Source of the DNA: Roseiflexus castenholzii DSM 13941
Lineage (GTDB): Bacteria; Chloroflexota; Chloroflexia; Chloroflexales; Roseiflexaceae
DNA: 64,000 nucleotides
NCBI RefSeq assembly: GCF_000017805.1
Contig: NC_009767.1
Location: 5,624,001-5,688,000 of the forward strand
Reading direction: 5' to 3'
The notes below the pieces were generated by a model, which worked only from the letters and a program-made list of their open reading frames with translations, was not told the origin of the DNA and ran no database searches. How positions within the stretch are numbered: the first letter of the stretch is position 1; the number at the start of each line of letters is the position of its first letter. The translations under genes were made by a program, and so were the position numbers. Of this stretch, positions 30,161 through 39,232 are shown in pieces.

Positions 30161-30243
30161 CGGACCGAACCCCCGCGCGCACACCGGCACTCCCACCGGA
30201 GGACGGACCCGCGCGCGGGAGCGGGGCGGGGGTGAGGGTGGGT
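30161..30243. repeat. Dispersed GC-rich repeat, family B copy 2
   Basis: Matches 24570-24650 almost base for base (GCGGACCGAACCCCCGCGCG ... GAGCGGGGCGGGGG). It directly abuts MITE copy 2. Confidence 0.75.
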
Positions 30244-30267
30244 TGCAGGATGATCTCGAATACTAGG

Positions 30268-30415
30268 AATGCGCACAATATCTGGTCCACGGCTATCGCA
30301 CCATCGACAGAGTCTGGGAGGCGGCGACACGCGATGCGCCTGCCCTGCGCTCAATGGCTGAACGCTTGTTTCACCTGCTGGATTCTGCTGACTCGGCTGG
30401 ACGGAGGGATTCGTG
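30268..30415 (+). pseudogene. C-terminal fragment of a lost gene
   Basis: A 48-codon open stretch (ECAQYLVHGYRTIDRVWEAA ... LFHLLDSADSAGRRDS) ends with a TGA that overlaps the GTG start of the next gene (GTGA). This four-base overlap suggests it was the 3' end of a real upstream gene in the same operon. Family not recognised. The 5' part was lost, probably by rearrangement at the adjacent repeats. Confidence 0.5.
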
Positions 30416-31054
30416 ACGTACACTGATCGCGCGTTTGCGATCCTGCACGAGTGGGTGCAGGGTGAACAATTGCGCAAGCACTGCTATGCCGTTGCGGCGT
30501 CGATGCGCCATTTTGCGCAGTTAAACGGCGCCGATCCCGACTTGTGGGGAGCGATTGGTCTGCTGCACGACATGGATTTCGAGCGTTATCCGCAGATGCC
30601 TCCGCCGGGCGACAGCGCCACTGCTGCGTCCGAAGCGATTCTGGCGGGGCAGGCGATGGAGCCGCCGCTTCCGATGCACCCGTTCGTCGGGGTGACCCAC
30701 CTGCGATTGAACGGTTGGCCGCCGGAGGTGTGCCGCGCCATTCTGTCGCACGCAAACTACAGTGGCGTTCCGCGCAATACTGTGCTGGAAAAAACCCTCG
30801 CAGCCGTCGATGAACTGTCGAGTTTCGTGGTGGCAGTCGCACTCGTCCGCCCGACAAAGAGCATCTTCGACGTCGATGTCACAGCGGTGCGCAAGAAGAT
30901 GAAAGACAAAGCGTTTGCGCGCGCCGTGAGCCGCGACGAAATCACCCACAACGCTGCGGCGCTCGGCATGCCGCTCGATGAGGTTATCGGGCATGTTATC
31001 GACGGGTTGCGCGCCGATGCACAGCGGTTGGGGATCGCCGGCAGCGCGGGATGA
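30413..31054 (+). CDS. HD-domain phosphohydrolase
   Basis: A 213-residue HD-superfamily metal-dependent hydrolase. The metal ligands are visible as RKHCYAVAASM (His), GLLHDMDFERYP (His-Asp) and AILSHANYSG (His), with LAAVDELSSF supplying the last Asp. This form is typical of the short bacterial HD proteins whose substrate (nucleotides or phosphoesters) is unknown. The GTG start at 30413 has GGAGGG five bases upstream. Confidence 0.87.
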   Translation: MTYTDRAFAILHEWVQGEQLRKHCYAVAASMRHFAQLNGADPDLWGAIGLLHDMDFERYPQMPPPGDSATAASEAILAGQAMEPPLPMHPFVGVTHLRLNGWPPEVCRAILSHANYSGVPRNTVLEKTLAAVDELSSFVVAVALVRPTKSIFDVDVTAVRKKMKDKAFARAVSRDEITHNAAALGMPLDEVIGHVIDGLRADAQRLGIAGSAG

Positions 31055-31153
31055 GGCAACCGTCGCTTCCTGAAGGCAATGGGCCCTCGCCGGCGCGTCT
31101 CAGCGCCACCGAAAGCGCGCGGTTGAGCAGCGGCGCCTGCGGCTCAATGTGTC

Positions 31154-31326
31154 ATACCAAATTACCTGTGACCATCCGGCATGGTCACCCCGAGCAGCGC
31201 GAGGGGTCGTGCGCGACCCGCGCAGATTCCTCGCTGCGTTTACCCTGAGCGAAGCGAAGGGCTCGGAATGACCAGTCGCTGCGCTCGGAATGACACGCAT
31301 GCGGCATCGTCAATCGTCATTGGTGT
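31154..31326 (+). repeat. MITE-like repeat, family A copy 3
   Basis: Left end ATACCAAATTACC, right end GTCATTGGTGT, both slightly degenerate. It includes the ACCCTGAGCGAAGCGAAGGG internal block and two GGAATGAC units. It ends at the stop codon of the sugar kinase gene. Confidence 0.85.
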
Positions 31327-32294
31327 CACTGCTGAAGAAACCGCTCGACCTCGGTGCGCGTTGGCAGCGCCGGAATGGCGCCCGGTTTGGTGCAGGTCAA
31401 CGCGCCAACGGCGTTGGCGAAGATTAACGCTTCGCGCACAAGACCGGGTTCGACGCGCGCGAGTGACCCCACCCGCTCACGCTCCGGCAGCAGGCGCGTG
31501 ATCATGGCCGCCATAAACCCGTCGCCGGCGCCGGTTGTTTCCACCACCGGCACGGACGGCGGCGCGAGTTCGATGCGATACGCGCCATTGGTCGCAATGG
31601 CGCCACGCGCCCCCCGGCTGATGACCAGGAGTTCGACCCCTTTCGCCAGCACTGCCGCGATGCCAGCGTCGAGGTCGCGTTCGCCGGTTGCCGTCTCCCA
31701 TTCTTCTTCGCTAATCTTGGCAAGATGGCAGAAGCGGAATGAGTCCTGGATGACGGCGCGCGCGGTGTCGGTGTTGCGCCAGAGGGTCGGGCGATAGTTC
31801 GGATCGTAGGTGATCATTAATCCGCGCGCGCAGGCAATCTCGAGTGCGCGGCGCTGCGCCGACGCACACGGTTCGTCGATGAAGCCGATTGAGCCAAAAT
31901 GAAAACAGCGCGCCCCGTCGAAGATTCGCTCGTCGATCTCATCCGGCGCAAGCAGCATGTCGGCGCCAGGATTGCGGTAGAAGCAGAGGTCTTTGCGCCC
32001 GTCGTCCCATACCGCTACAAACACCGCCGTGGTGCGCGCCCTTCGGTCCACCAGCAGAAAACGGGTATCAACCCCTTCCTGCGCCAGGCTCTCGCGCAGG
32101 TAGATGCCAAACGGATCGTCGCCGACCTTGCCGACGAAACGCGCGCTGAGACCCAGGCGTTGTAACCCGACGGCGACATTGGCAGGCGCGCCGCCGGGCG
32201 CCTTGATGAAACCGGGCACGCGCGCCAGCGGCGTGTTTGGGATGGTCGCCACAAACTCAACCAGCAACTCTCCCATCGAGACGACATCAGCCAT
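31326..32294 (-). CDS. PfkB-family sugar kinase (fructokinase-like)
   Basis: Ribokinase-fold kinase of 322 residues that phosphorylates a sugar with ATP. It has the N-terminal GGAPANVAVGLQRLG motif and the C-terminal PfkB signature VVETTGAGDGFMAAM, where D is the catalytic base. The overall pattern (MADVVSMGELLVEFVATIPN) is closest to fructokinases/2-keto-3-deoxygluconate kinases. The start at 32294 gives an 8-base gap after the upstream oxidoreductase gene. The pair probably handles one carbohydrate. Confidence 0.9.
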   Translation of the reverse strand: MADVVSMGELLVEFVATIPNTPLARVPGFIKAPGGAPANVAVGLQRLGLSARFVGKVGDDPFGIYLRESLAQEGVDTRFLLVDRRARTTAVFVAVWDDGRKDLCFYRNPGADMLLAPDEIDERIFDGARCFHFGSIGFIDEPCASAQRRALEIACARGLMITYDPNYRPTLWRNTDTARAVIQDSFRFCHLAKISEEEWETATGERDLDAGIAAVLAKGVELLVISRGARGAIATNGAYRIELAPPSVPVVETTGAGDGFMAAMITRLLPERERVGSLARVEPGLVREALIFANAVGALTCTKPGAIPALPTRTEVERFLQQ

Positions 32295-32301
32295 AGGCAC
32301 A

Positions 32302-33411
32302 TCACTCCGCATCAACGCCACGCTCGCCAAGACCGAGCGGCAGCGGCTTCGGGCGGGTCATCGCGCTGCGCAACAAGATGTGACGCTCCTCGCGCGATGC
32401 ATCATGAATGGCGTGCATAATGTCGAGCACATGGTACGCAAGTTCGCCGGATGCGCGATGCGGTCTATCCGTTCGGATGGCGGTCGCCATGTCTGCTACG
32501 CCGATGCCGCGACTGTTGCGGGTGAAACCATGCGACAGCGGTATGCTCGACCACTCGCGCGCACCGGCGCGGCGCAACAGCACCGGACCATCGAAGGTGT
32601 TCGGGTCGGGAACGCTCAGCGTGCCGTGCGAACCGTAAATCTCGATGCGCGGCAATTGCGAACTCCAGACATCGAAACTGGTGATGATTGTTGCCACTGC
32701 GCCAGAAGCGAAATCGAGCACACCGGCGACATGCGTCGGGGTGTTGACCGGAATCGTTGCGCCATAGTTGCGCTCGCCGGTCACCGTGCGTTCCGCGAAC
32801 GATATACGCGCCGAGCCGGTCACCCGTCGCACCGGACCAAGCAGCACACAGAGCGCCGTCAGGTAATAGGGTCCCATATCGAACATCGGACCGCCGCCGG
32901 GCTGGTAGAAAAATGTGGGGTTCGGATGCCAGCTTTCTGGTCCGTGGCTCATCATGAAAGCCGTCGCCCCGATCGGCTCACCGATCCAGCCGTCATCGAT
33001 CAGTTTACGGCAGGTCTGCAACCCACCGCCGAGGAACGTATCGGGCGCACAGCCGACACGCAGCCCTTTGCGTTCAGCGAGATCGAGCAATGCGCGCGCC
33101 TCGTCGCGGGTGACGGCAAGCGGCTTTTCGTTATAGACGTGCTTGCCGGCGTTCAAGGCTGCAAGCGCGACCGGACCATGGGCATCGGGGGTGGTCAGGT
33201 TGATGACAATCTCAATGTCGGGATCGGCCAGCAATTCCTCGACACTACACGCTTTGGGAACGTTGTACTCCGCCGCGCGCGCCTGCGCCCGATCCGGATC
33301 GATGTCCGCCACGGCGACGACGTTGAGCGCGTCGAACATCCTGCTATTTTCCAGGTAGATGCCGCTGATGTTGCCACAGCCAATAATGCCGACGTTGGCG
33401 GGGGTGATCAT
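32302..33411 (-). CDS. Gfo/Idh/MocA-family oxidoreductase
   Basis: NAD(P)-dependent sugar or cyclitol dehydrogenase of 369 residues. The Rossmann start is ANVGIIGCGNISGIYLENS; the catalytic EKP lies in GKHVYNEKPLAVTRDEA; and the C-terminal domain begins near GCAPDTFLGGG. The substrate cannot be told from sequence. It is upstream of the sugar kinase on the same strand, and downstream of a ThuA-like gene from which it is separated by a MITE-like repeat. Confidence 0.92.
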   Translation of the reverse strand: MITPANVGIIGCGNISGIYLENSRMFDALNVVAVADIDPDRAQARAAEYNVPKACSVEELLADPDIEIVINLTTPDAHGPVALAALNAGKHVYNEKPLAVTRDEARALLDLAERKGLRVGCAPDTFLGGGLQTCRKLIDDGWIGEPIGATAFMMSHGPESWHPNPTFFYQPGGGPMFDMGPYYLTALCVLLGPVRRVTGSARISFAERTVTGERNYGATIPVNTPTHVAGVLDFASGAVATIITSFDVWSSQLPRIEIYGSHGTLSVPDPNTFDGPVLLRRAGAREWSSIPLSHGFTRNSRGIGVADMATAIRTDRPHRASGELAYHVLDIMHAIHDASREERHILLRSAMTRPKPLPLGLGERGVDAE

Positions 33412-33452
33412 AGGAGTTCCTCGAAGAGATCAGGTCAACGAATGAACGAATG

Positions 33453-33821
33453 ATACCAATGACCGGTGACCATCCGGCATGGTCACCCCGAGCAGCGCGC
33501 GGGGTCGTGCGCGACCCGCGTAGATTCCTCGCTGCGCGCGGAATGACCCGTCGCTGCGCGCGGAATGACCCGTCGCGGCGCGCGGAATGACCCGTCGCGG
33601 CGCGCGGAATGACCCGTCGCGGCGCGCGGAATGACCCGTCGCGGCGCGCGGAATGACCCGTCGCGGCGCGCGGAATGACCCGTCGCGGCGCGCGGAATGA
33701 CCCGTCGCGGCGCGCGGAATGACCCGTCGCGGCGCGCGGAATGACCCGTCGCGGCGCGCGGAATGACCCGTCGCGGCGCGCGGAATGACCAGCATGCGGC
33801 ATCTTCGATCGTCATTGGTAT
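33453..33821 (+). repeat. MITE-like repeat, family A copy 4, expanded by minisatellite
   Basis: Perfect ends ATACCAATGAC and GTCATTGGTAT. At 369 bases it is much longer than other copies because of a 22-bp tandem repeat (33541-33788). Confidence 0.9.
33541..33788. repeat. 22-bp minisatellite (about 11 units)
   Basis: GAATGACC recurs every 22 bases at 33541, 33563, 33585 and so on to 33783. The unit is GAATGACCCGTCGCGGCGCG plus CG; the first unit has CTG in place of CGG, and the rest are identical. The same unit occurs one to three times in other copies of the MITE. Confidence 0.95.
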
Positions 33822-33870
33822 GGGGACGTGGTTTGATGCACGTCACCTTCAACATTCCAACCTTCAGCCT

Positions 33871-34524
33871 TCAAGGCTCGCTCCGGCTAGCCCAGAGCAT
33901 GCCGCGCCGCACCAACTCGCGCGCTTCGGGAACGTCGAAGTCGCGCGCCACGTGCCCTAGCGAGCAGTAGGAGACGCGCCCCTTGCCCCACATGCGCGTC
34001 CAGACGACCGGCATGACCACTCCTTCGATCCAGGGGCAGTATTCGCCGCTGAATGTGGTCGTCGCCAGCACGTGATTACTCGGATCAACGTGCATATAGT
34101 ACTGTTCGGAGTGCATGCGAAAATCGTTCAAACCGGCGGTGATCGGATGGTCGTGGTTGATGATGTTCACTGTGTAGTCGATAATATTGCCGGGATGCGC
34201 AACCCACTGCCCCCCAACCATGAATTGATAGTCGGTGCTCTGGCGGAATGCGTCCGCCATGCCGCCGTGCCAACCGGCAAAGCCGACGCCGCTTGCGATG
34301 GCGTCGAGCAGCCCTCGCTCCTGCTCGCGCGTGATTGTTGACATGGTGTAGACCTGAACGATGAGGCTGTAGGCGTGCAGGCGTTCGCGGTCGAGGTATG
34401 AGTCGAGCGTGTCGCTGATCGTCACCTCGTACCCTTCGGCGCGTAGCAGCGGAGCAAAAATATCGACACACCGCTTTGGCTCGTGTCCCTCCCAGCCGCC
34501 CCAGACGAACAAAACCGACTTCAT
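33871..34524 (-). CDS. ThuA-like domain protein
   Basis: A 217-residue member of the ThuA/class I glutamine-amidotransferase-like fold, linked in other bacteria to trehalose or other carbohydrate use. Motifs are FVWGGWEGHEPKRC at the N-terminus, GVGFAGWHGGMADAFR (nucleophile-elbow region) and GKGRVSYCSLGHVARDFD. The start at 34524 (MKSVLFVWGG) has AGAGG upstream. It is co-directional with the oxidoreductase and kinase genes, suggesting a carbohydrate operon now split by a repeat. Biochemical activity not established for the family. Confidence 0.88.
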   Translation of the reverse strand: MKSVLFVWGGWEGHEPKRCVDIFAPLLRAEGYEVTISDTLDSYLDRERLHAYSLIVQVYTMSTITREQERGLLDAIASGVGFAGWHGGMADAFRQSTDYQFMVGGQWVAHPGNIIDYTVNIINHDHPITAGLNDFRMHSEQYYMHVDPSNHVLATTTFSGEYCPWIEGVVMPVVWTRMWGKGRVSYCSLGHVARDFDVPEARELVRRGMLWASRSEP

Positions 34525-34914
34525 GGCGAACCTCTTTACCTGTGCTCTGACCGGCGCTTCCATCATAGCATAAGTTCGCGTCCGAAGTTCAGACATCGGT
34601 CAGGCGGCAGCCCAACGTCTCGTCTGGCGCTACACCATCGGGGAGAGCCGCTTCCGCGCTGTGCAGGCGCCGCGACCGCAGGCGTCGTCGGTTCAGCGCG
34701 GGCGCCGCCGGTGGAGTGACGATGAGCCGCAGCGAGCAGAGCAGCAGATGAGGTCCCTCCGCGCCCATGGTCTTGGGTATCCAGGGTTATTTGACGGGCG
34801 CGCGCAATCTGATATACTGGTCTTAGTGTCATATCGACAACCCCTTCATATCCGCACAACGTTCATAGTGGCAATCCAAAGGATGGCACATCGAGCCTGA
34901 GAAGGAGTCATACA
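34525..34914. other. Divergent intergenic region
   Basis: About 390 bases between the ThuA-like gene and the ECF transporter. Apart from the promoter at 34791-34818 nothing specific was seen. The 96-base leader before the S-component gene was read for a known riboswitch without a match. Confidence 0.4.
34791..34818 (+). promoter_or_regulatory. Promoter of the ECF transporter operon
   Basis: TTGACG (34791-34796), a 16-base spacer and TATACT (34813-34818). The expected start is near 34825, giving a leader of about 90 bases before the ATG at 34915, which has AAGGAG upstream. Confidence 0.65.
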
Positions 34915-35508
34915 ATGACCACTTCGACGACGTCGCAACGCAGCGGGTTGAGCAGCACTGCGCTGGCGCTCATTCCAATCGCAATTGCGATCAACGTGGC
35001 GCTTGGACAGTTGGTGCAGAGCGTCCTGAAATTGCCGATCTATCTCGATTCGATCGGCACGGTGCTGGTTGGCGTTCTGCTTGGTCCACTGGCAGGGGCG
35101 ATCACCGGCGTGCTCGCCAATGTCATTTGGGGATTGACATTGGCGCCCTCAGCGCTGCCGTTCGCGGCGGTGGCGGCGGTGATCGGTCTGATTGCCGGAT
35201 ATGCCCGACAGTACGGCGCGATGCAGGTGTGGTGGAAAATGGCGCTGGCAGGGGTGATTACCGGCGTGGTCGCTGCGGCTATCTCGGCGCCAATCGCCGC
35301 GTATGTGTTCGGCGGCGTCACGGGAGCGGGCACCGATGTGTTGGTGGCGATATTCCAGAACTTTGGCGCCAGTGTGTTAGGCGCTTCATTCATGCAGGGT
35401 GCTGTTTCCGACCCGCTCGATAAGACGATCACGTACCTGATTGTCTGGGCGATCATCAGTGCGCTGCCGAAACGCCTGCTTGCGCGCTTCGGCGTTCACG
35501 ACAAGTAA
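34915..35508 (+). CDS. ECF transporter substrate-binding S component
   Basis: A 197-residue integral membrane protein with about six hydrophobic segments. It has the S-component feature LPIYLDSIGTVLVGVLLGPL and a small-residue-rich remainder suited to packing against the T component. ECF S components bind vitamins, metals or nucleobases; the ligand here cannot be read from sequence. It is followed by T-component and ATPase genes, so the module is complete and self-contained (group I-like). AAGGAG lies upstream of the ATG. Confidence 0.82.
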   Translation: MTTSTTSQRSGLSSTALALIPIAIAINVALGQLVQSVLKLPIYLDSIGTVLVGVLLGPLAGAITGVLANVIWGLTLAPSALPFAAVAAVIGLIAGYARQYGAMQVWWKMALAGVITGVVAAAISAPIAAYVFGGVTGAGTDVLVAIFQNFGASVLGASFMQGAVSDPLDKTITYLIVWAIISALPKRLLARFGVHDK

Positions 35509-35521
35509 CTGTTTCGCTGCC

Positions 35522-36304
35522 GTGCAACGCACCGGTCTGTTTATCGAACGCGCCGGTTTTCTCCAGCGGTTGAACCCGTTGACGAAAGGAACCGGCGCAG
35601 TGTTGCTCATTGGCATGACGTTCCTGCTCCCTGCGCCGCTGACAGGAGCGATACTTTTGCCTGGTGTGCTGCTGCCGCTGGCGTTCGCATCGCTGGTGGC
35701 GAGTCGCTTTCTCGATGTGCTGGTAAAAACGCTGCTGCCGGTGCTGATCTCGCTGGCGCTGGTGCAGGGGTTGTTCTTTCCCACCGCCGATCCGACAACC
35801 ATTGCCATCGGTCCGCTTCTGTTCCGTCGCGCCGGGCTTCAATTCGCGCTCGACACCGGCAGCCGGTTGCTGATCGTTGCCGGAGCGCCACTGCTGCTGT
35901 TTCAGACAACGCATCCCGGAACGCTGGTGCAGGCGCTCATCCAGAGCGGTATGCCACGCTCAATCGGGTACATCTTGCTGGTGGCGCTGCAACTCATTCC
36001 TGCGATCAGCGAGCGCGCCGTGGGAGTGGCGGAAGCGCAACGCGCGCGCGGTTTGGAAACTGAAGGGAACGTGCTGCGACGTGTGCGCGGCGTGCTTCCG
36101 CTCGTCAGCCCGCTGATCGTTGGCGCCCTGGTCGAAGCGGAGGAGCGCGCCATGGCGATTGAGGCGCGCGCCTTCAATGCGCCCGGTCCGAAAACGTGGC
36201 TGCGCGACATTCCCGATCCGCGCGCTGAACAGATTGTGCGGATTGGGATGCTGGCGGCGCTGGGAGCGCTGATCGTCTGGCGTGTTGCGACGCTCTTCTC
36301 ATAA
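35522..36304 (+). CDS. ECF transporter transmembrane T component
   Basis: A 260-residue membrane protein that couples ATPase action to the S component. The predicted T-component coupling motifs are AEAQRARGLETEG and EAEERAMAIEARAFNAPG, each with the A-R-G or A-R-A core that docks on the ATPases. A GTG start at 35522 lies 13 bases after the S gene; longer in-frame starts would overlap it. It precedes the ATPase gene by about 57 bases. Confidence 0.87.
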   Translation: MQRTGLFIERAGFLQRLNPLTKGTGAVLLIGMTFLLPAPLTGAILLPGVLLPLAFASLVASRFLDVLVKTLLPVLISLALVQGLFFPTADPTTIAIGPLLFRRAGLQFALDTGSRLLIVAGAPLLLFQTTHPGTLVQALIQSGMPRSIGYILLVALQLIPAISERAVGVAEAQRARGLETEGNVLRRVRGVLPLVSPLIVGALVEAEERAMAIEARAFNAPGPKTWLRDIPDPRAEQIVRIGMLAALGALIVWRVATLFS

Positions 36305-36361
36305 GGCGATCAGCGCTTGACCTATCGTGATCCCATCTCCACCACGATCCTGTGGTTCACC

Positions 36362-38068
36362 ATGAACAATATGGGGCAACAACACACCCCTATTGCGCTG
36401 CACCGTGTGACCTTCACCTACGCGGGAGCAACCGAACCGGCGTTGCGCAACGTAACGCTTACGGTTCCTGCCGGTCAGATCTGCGCAGTTATCGGCAGGG
36501 CCGGCGCCGGCAAAAGCACCCTCTGCGCGCTCTGCGCCGGCTTCGTGCCGCACTTCTTTCGCGGTCGTCTCGACGGTGATGCGTCGGTTGATGGATTGGC
36601 GATAGCCACCCATCCCATCGCCGAACTGGTGCGTCATGTGGCGCTGGTCGGCAGCAACGCCTTCAGCCAGATCTCCGGCGCGCGGTTCACCGTGTACGAC
36701 GAAGTGGCATTTGGGCTGGAAAATCTCGGCGTGCCGCGAGAAGAGATGATCGCGCGCGTCGAATGGGCGCTTCAGGCGCTTGGCATCGACCATCTGCGTG
36801 ACCGTTCGCCTTATGCGCTGTCGGGTGGGCAGCAGCAGCGCATGGTCATTGCCGCTGCGCTGGCGATGCGCCCGCCGGTGCTGGCGCTCGATGAGCCAAC
36901 TGCGCAGCTCGACCCGCCGGCGATGGCGGAATTGGCAGATGTGCTGCGGGCGCTGAGCCGGCAAGGGATGACCATTCTGGTTGCCGAACATCGGTTGGAA
37001 TGGGTTGCCGACGTGGCGGAACGGGTGGTGGCGCTGGATCGCGGCGCCGTTCTCGCCGATGGCGCGCCTGCCGATGTGCTGACCGATCCGCGACTGTGCG
37101 AGCGTGGCATCGGTTGGACCCGTCCGACGAAAATAGCGGCACAGGCGCGCACCGACGGACGCTGGCCACCGAATCGTCCTCTGCCGATCACGGTTGCCGA
37201 CCTTGTGGCGGGATTGCGCGCCATAGCCACAGGTCAGCATCCTGCGTCTGCACAGGATGGCGCCATCGATTCAACGGGAGTCCAGCCAACGAGTGTACAG
37301 CGGATGACACACAGCACCGAACCTATCGTGACACTCGATGAGGTGCATTTTACGTACCCGACCGGCGTTGAGGCGTTGCGTGGCGCATCGCTGGCGGTGC
37401 GACGCGGTGAGCGGATTGCGCTGGTGGGGCGAAACGGTGCGGGAAAGAGCACGCTGGTGCGACATCTGAACGGTCTGTTGCGCCCGTCGCGCGGGCGCGC
37501 CCTGGTGAACGGCATTGACACGCGGACAACCACTGTAGCGCGGTGCGCTCGTCATGTCGGCGTCGTCTTCCAGGATGTGCGCAATCAACTGTTTGCCCGC
37601 ACCGTGCGCGACGAGATCCGTTTTGGACCACAAAACCTGGGATTTGCGCCGGAAAAGGTCGAGGCATTGACCGAGACGGCGATCGATGCGCTCGATCTGC
37701 GCGATGTCGTCAATGAGCATCCCTACGATCTGCCGCCTGCCCGTCGTCGTCTTGTGGCGGTTGCCGCAGTTCTGGCGATGGACACGGCGCTGCTGGTGCT
37801 CGATGAACCGACTGCCGGGCTTGACAACGCCAGCATCGATGTGCTGGCGCGGCTGATCGACGATCTTGCGACACGCCAGCGGAGTGTGCTGGTCGTCAGT
37901 CACGACCTCGATTTCTGTTACGAGACGCTTGATCGTGTTGTTCTCATGCGCGATGGGCGGATCGCGCTCGACAAACGTTTTGCAGAACTCGACCGGGCGC
38001 AGATGGAAGCGCTCGACAGTGATGTCGGGTTGCCCATCACGCTGCGCCTGCGTTACGTAAACCCATAG
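36362..38068 (+). CDS. ECF transporter fused double ATPase (A and A' domains)
   Basis: One polypeptide of about 568 residues holds two ABC ATPase domains. Domain 1 has Walker A GRAGAGKST, signature LSGGQQQR and Walker B VLALDEPTAQLD. Domain 2 has Walker A GRNGAGKST and Walker B LLVLDEPTAGLD. In domain 2 the signature is degenerate, DLPPARRRLVAVA instead of DLSGGQRRRVA, so one of the two ATP sites may be impaired. The start at 36362 is one of several near ATGs. It energises the S/T pair encoded upstream. Confidence 0.92.
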   Translation: MNNMGQQHTPIALHRVTFTYAGATEPALRNVTLTVPAGQICAVIGRAGAGKSTLCALCAGFVPHFFRGRLDGDASVDGLAIATHPIAELVRHVALVGSNAFSQISGARFTVYDEVAFGLENLGVPREEMIARVEWALQALGIDHLRDRSPYALSGGQQQRMVIAAALAMRPPVLALDEPTAQLDPPAMAELADVLRALSRQGMTILVAEHRLEWVADVAERVVALDRGAVLADGAPADVLTDPRLCERGIGWTRPTKIAAQARTDGRWPPNRPLPITVADLVAGLRAIATGQHPASAQDGAIDSTGVQPTSVQRMTHSTEPIVTLDEVHFTYPTGVEALRGASLAVRRGERIALVGRNGAGKSTLVRHLNGLLRPSRGRALVNGIDTRTTTVARCARHVGVVFQDVRNQLFARTVRDEIRFGPQNLGFAPEKVEALTETAIDALDLRDVVNEHPYDLPPARRRLVAVAAVLAMDTALLVLDEPTAGLDNASIDVLARLIDDLATRQRSVLVVSHDLDFCYETLDRVVLMRDGRIALDKRFAELDRAQMEALDSDVGLPITLRLRYVNP

Positions 38069-38149
38069 CAACCAGGAGTCATCGCGGGTTCACCAGGATT
38101 GCGAAGTGGTGTACAATGCTCGCAATATATGTGACGCAGAGAGGCGCGT

Positions 38150-39232
38150 ATGACTATGCCTTCCGATCCGACCATTCCTGCACCGCCACAAACCGGTCGC
38201 ACCCCGACAGAGCGCATCCGTGAAGAGCCGATCGGTTTGTGGGCGCAATTGTTGACTGCGTTCCGCGACCTGAGCGGCGCATTCGATGCATTCGCCAACG
38301 ATGCCAACCCGGAGGTGCGCGCTCTGGGGCGCGCCGCGCGCGCGCGGCGCCCGCAACAGGCGAACGATTACTTCGCAATCGGCGATCTTTGCGCCCGCCT
38401 GACGGCGCAGGGCGCGACACTCAGCCAGACGTATGCCGCCAAGACGGTTGCAGCGTACACCAGAGCAGGGGAGTTGTCGAGCCGGGATCTGCCTGCCGCG
38501 CGACGCGCCATTATCGCATTTGCGTTCTGGATCGCAGATGCAGCGCGCACTCTGGGCAACTACGAATCGATTGAGACGGCGCTGCTGATCTGTGAGCAGG
38601 CACGACGACTGATAAGCGGCGCAGGGTTGAGTCATGACGAACGGCGCTTGCAGATGACCGAAGATCGCCTGCGTGAGCAGATGACGCGTATGTTCGAGGG
38701 TGAAAGCGCATCTGCGGATAAACGCGCCAGCGCCGAACGAGAAAGCCGTATGCTCTGCGACCAGGGACAGATTCTGTTGCGCCAGGGGCGCCCTCAGGAG
38801 GCATTCGAGCGTTTCGAGGCGGCGCTGGCGGCATCGGACACCAATCAGAGCGCCTGGCTCTGGCGCGCGATGGCGCTCACCGATCTCGGTCGCTTCGATG
38901 ATGCGCTCGCCAGTTATGATCGAGCGCTGGCGCTCGAACCGGAGAGCGCCGGTGTGTGGAACAACAAAGGGGCGCTCCTGATGGAACTCGGACGCCTTGA
39001 GGCGGCGCTGGAGTGCTTTGAGCGCGCCATCGACCTGGCTGCGCCGATTTCGACGGTGAAGGCGGTCTACTGGCTCAATCGCGGTAAAGTGCTCTATATG
39101 CTGGGGCGCTACGCCGAAGCGCGCGATGCGCTGATGCACTCGCATGAGCTCGAACCTTCTCCTGAAAGCGCCGCAGGAATTGCCGCTTGTCGTGAGCGTC
39201 TCGAAGGTTCTACCGGTTCTAACGTTCTATGA
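38150..39232 (+). CDS. Tetratricopeptide-repeat protein
   Basis: A 360-residue soluble protein. The C-terminal part has at least three TPR units, for example GQILLRQGRPQEAFERFEAA, AWLWRAMALTDLGRFDDALA and GVWNNKGALLMELGRLEAAL. The N-terminal 180 residues are helical and alanine/arginine-rich with no family recognised. TPR proteins act as protein-interaction scaffolds; the partner is unknown. It overlaps the photolyase gene by 4 bases (ATGA), so the two are translated together. Confidence 0.88.
   Translation: MTMPSDPTIPAPPQTGRTPTERIREEPIGLWAQLLTAFRDLSGAFDAFANDANPEVRALGRAARARRPQQANDYFAIGDLCARLTAQGATLSQTYAAKTVAAYTRAGELSSRDLPAARRAIIAFAFWIADAARTLGNYESIETALLICEQARRLISGAGLSHDERRLQMTEDRLREQMTRMFEGESASADKRASAERESRMLCDQGQILLRQGRPQEAFERFEAALAASDTNQSAWLWRAMALTDLGRFDDALASYDRALALEPESAGVWNNKGALLMELGRLEAALECFERAIDLAAPISTVKAVYWLNRGKVLYMLGRYAEARDALMHSHELEPSPESAAGIAACRERLEGSTGSNVL

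Noticed and set aside
33541..33788. Possible CRISPR array
   Set aside because: The repeats are directly adjacent, with no unique spacers, and no cas genes are present.
33344..33855. Minus-strand frames encoding RAATGHSARRDGSF-type repeats
   Set aside because: They only reflect the 22-bp minisatellite inside a MITE-like repeat; there is no start context or domain.
34820..34914. Possible riboswitch ahead of the ECF transporter
   Set aside because: The 95-base leader was read for known thiamine, cobalamin and other vitamin motifs and no conserved box was found.
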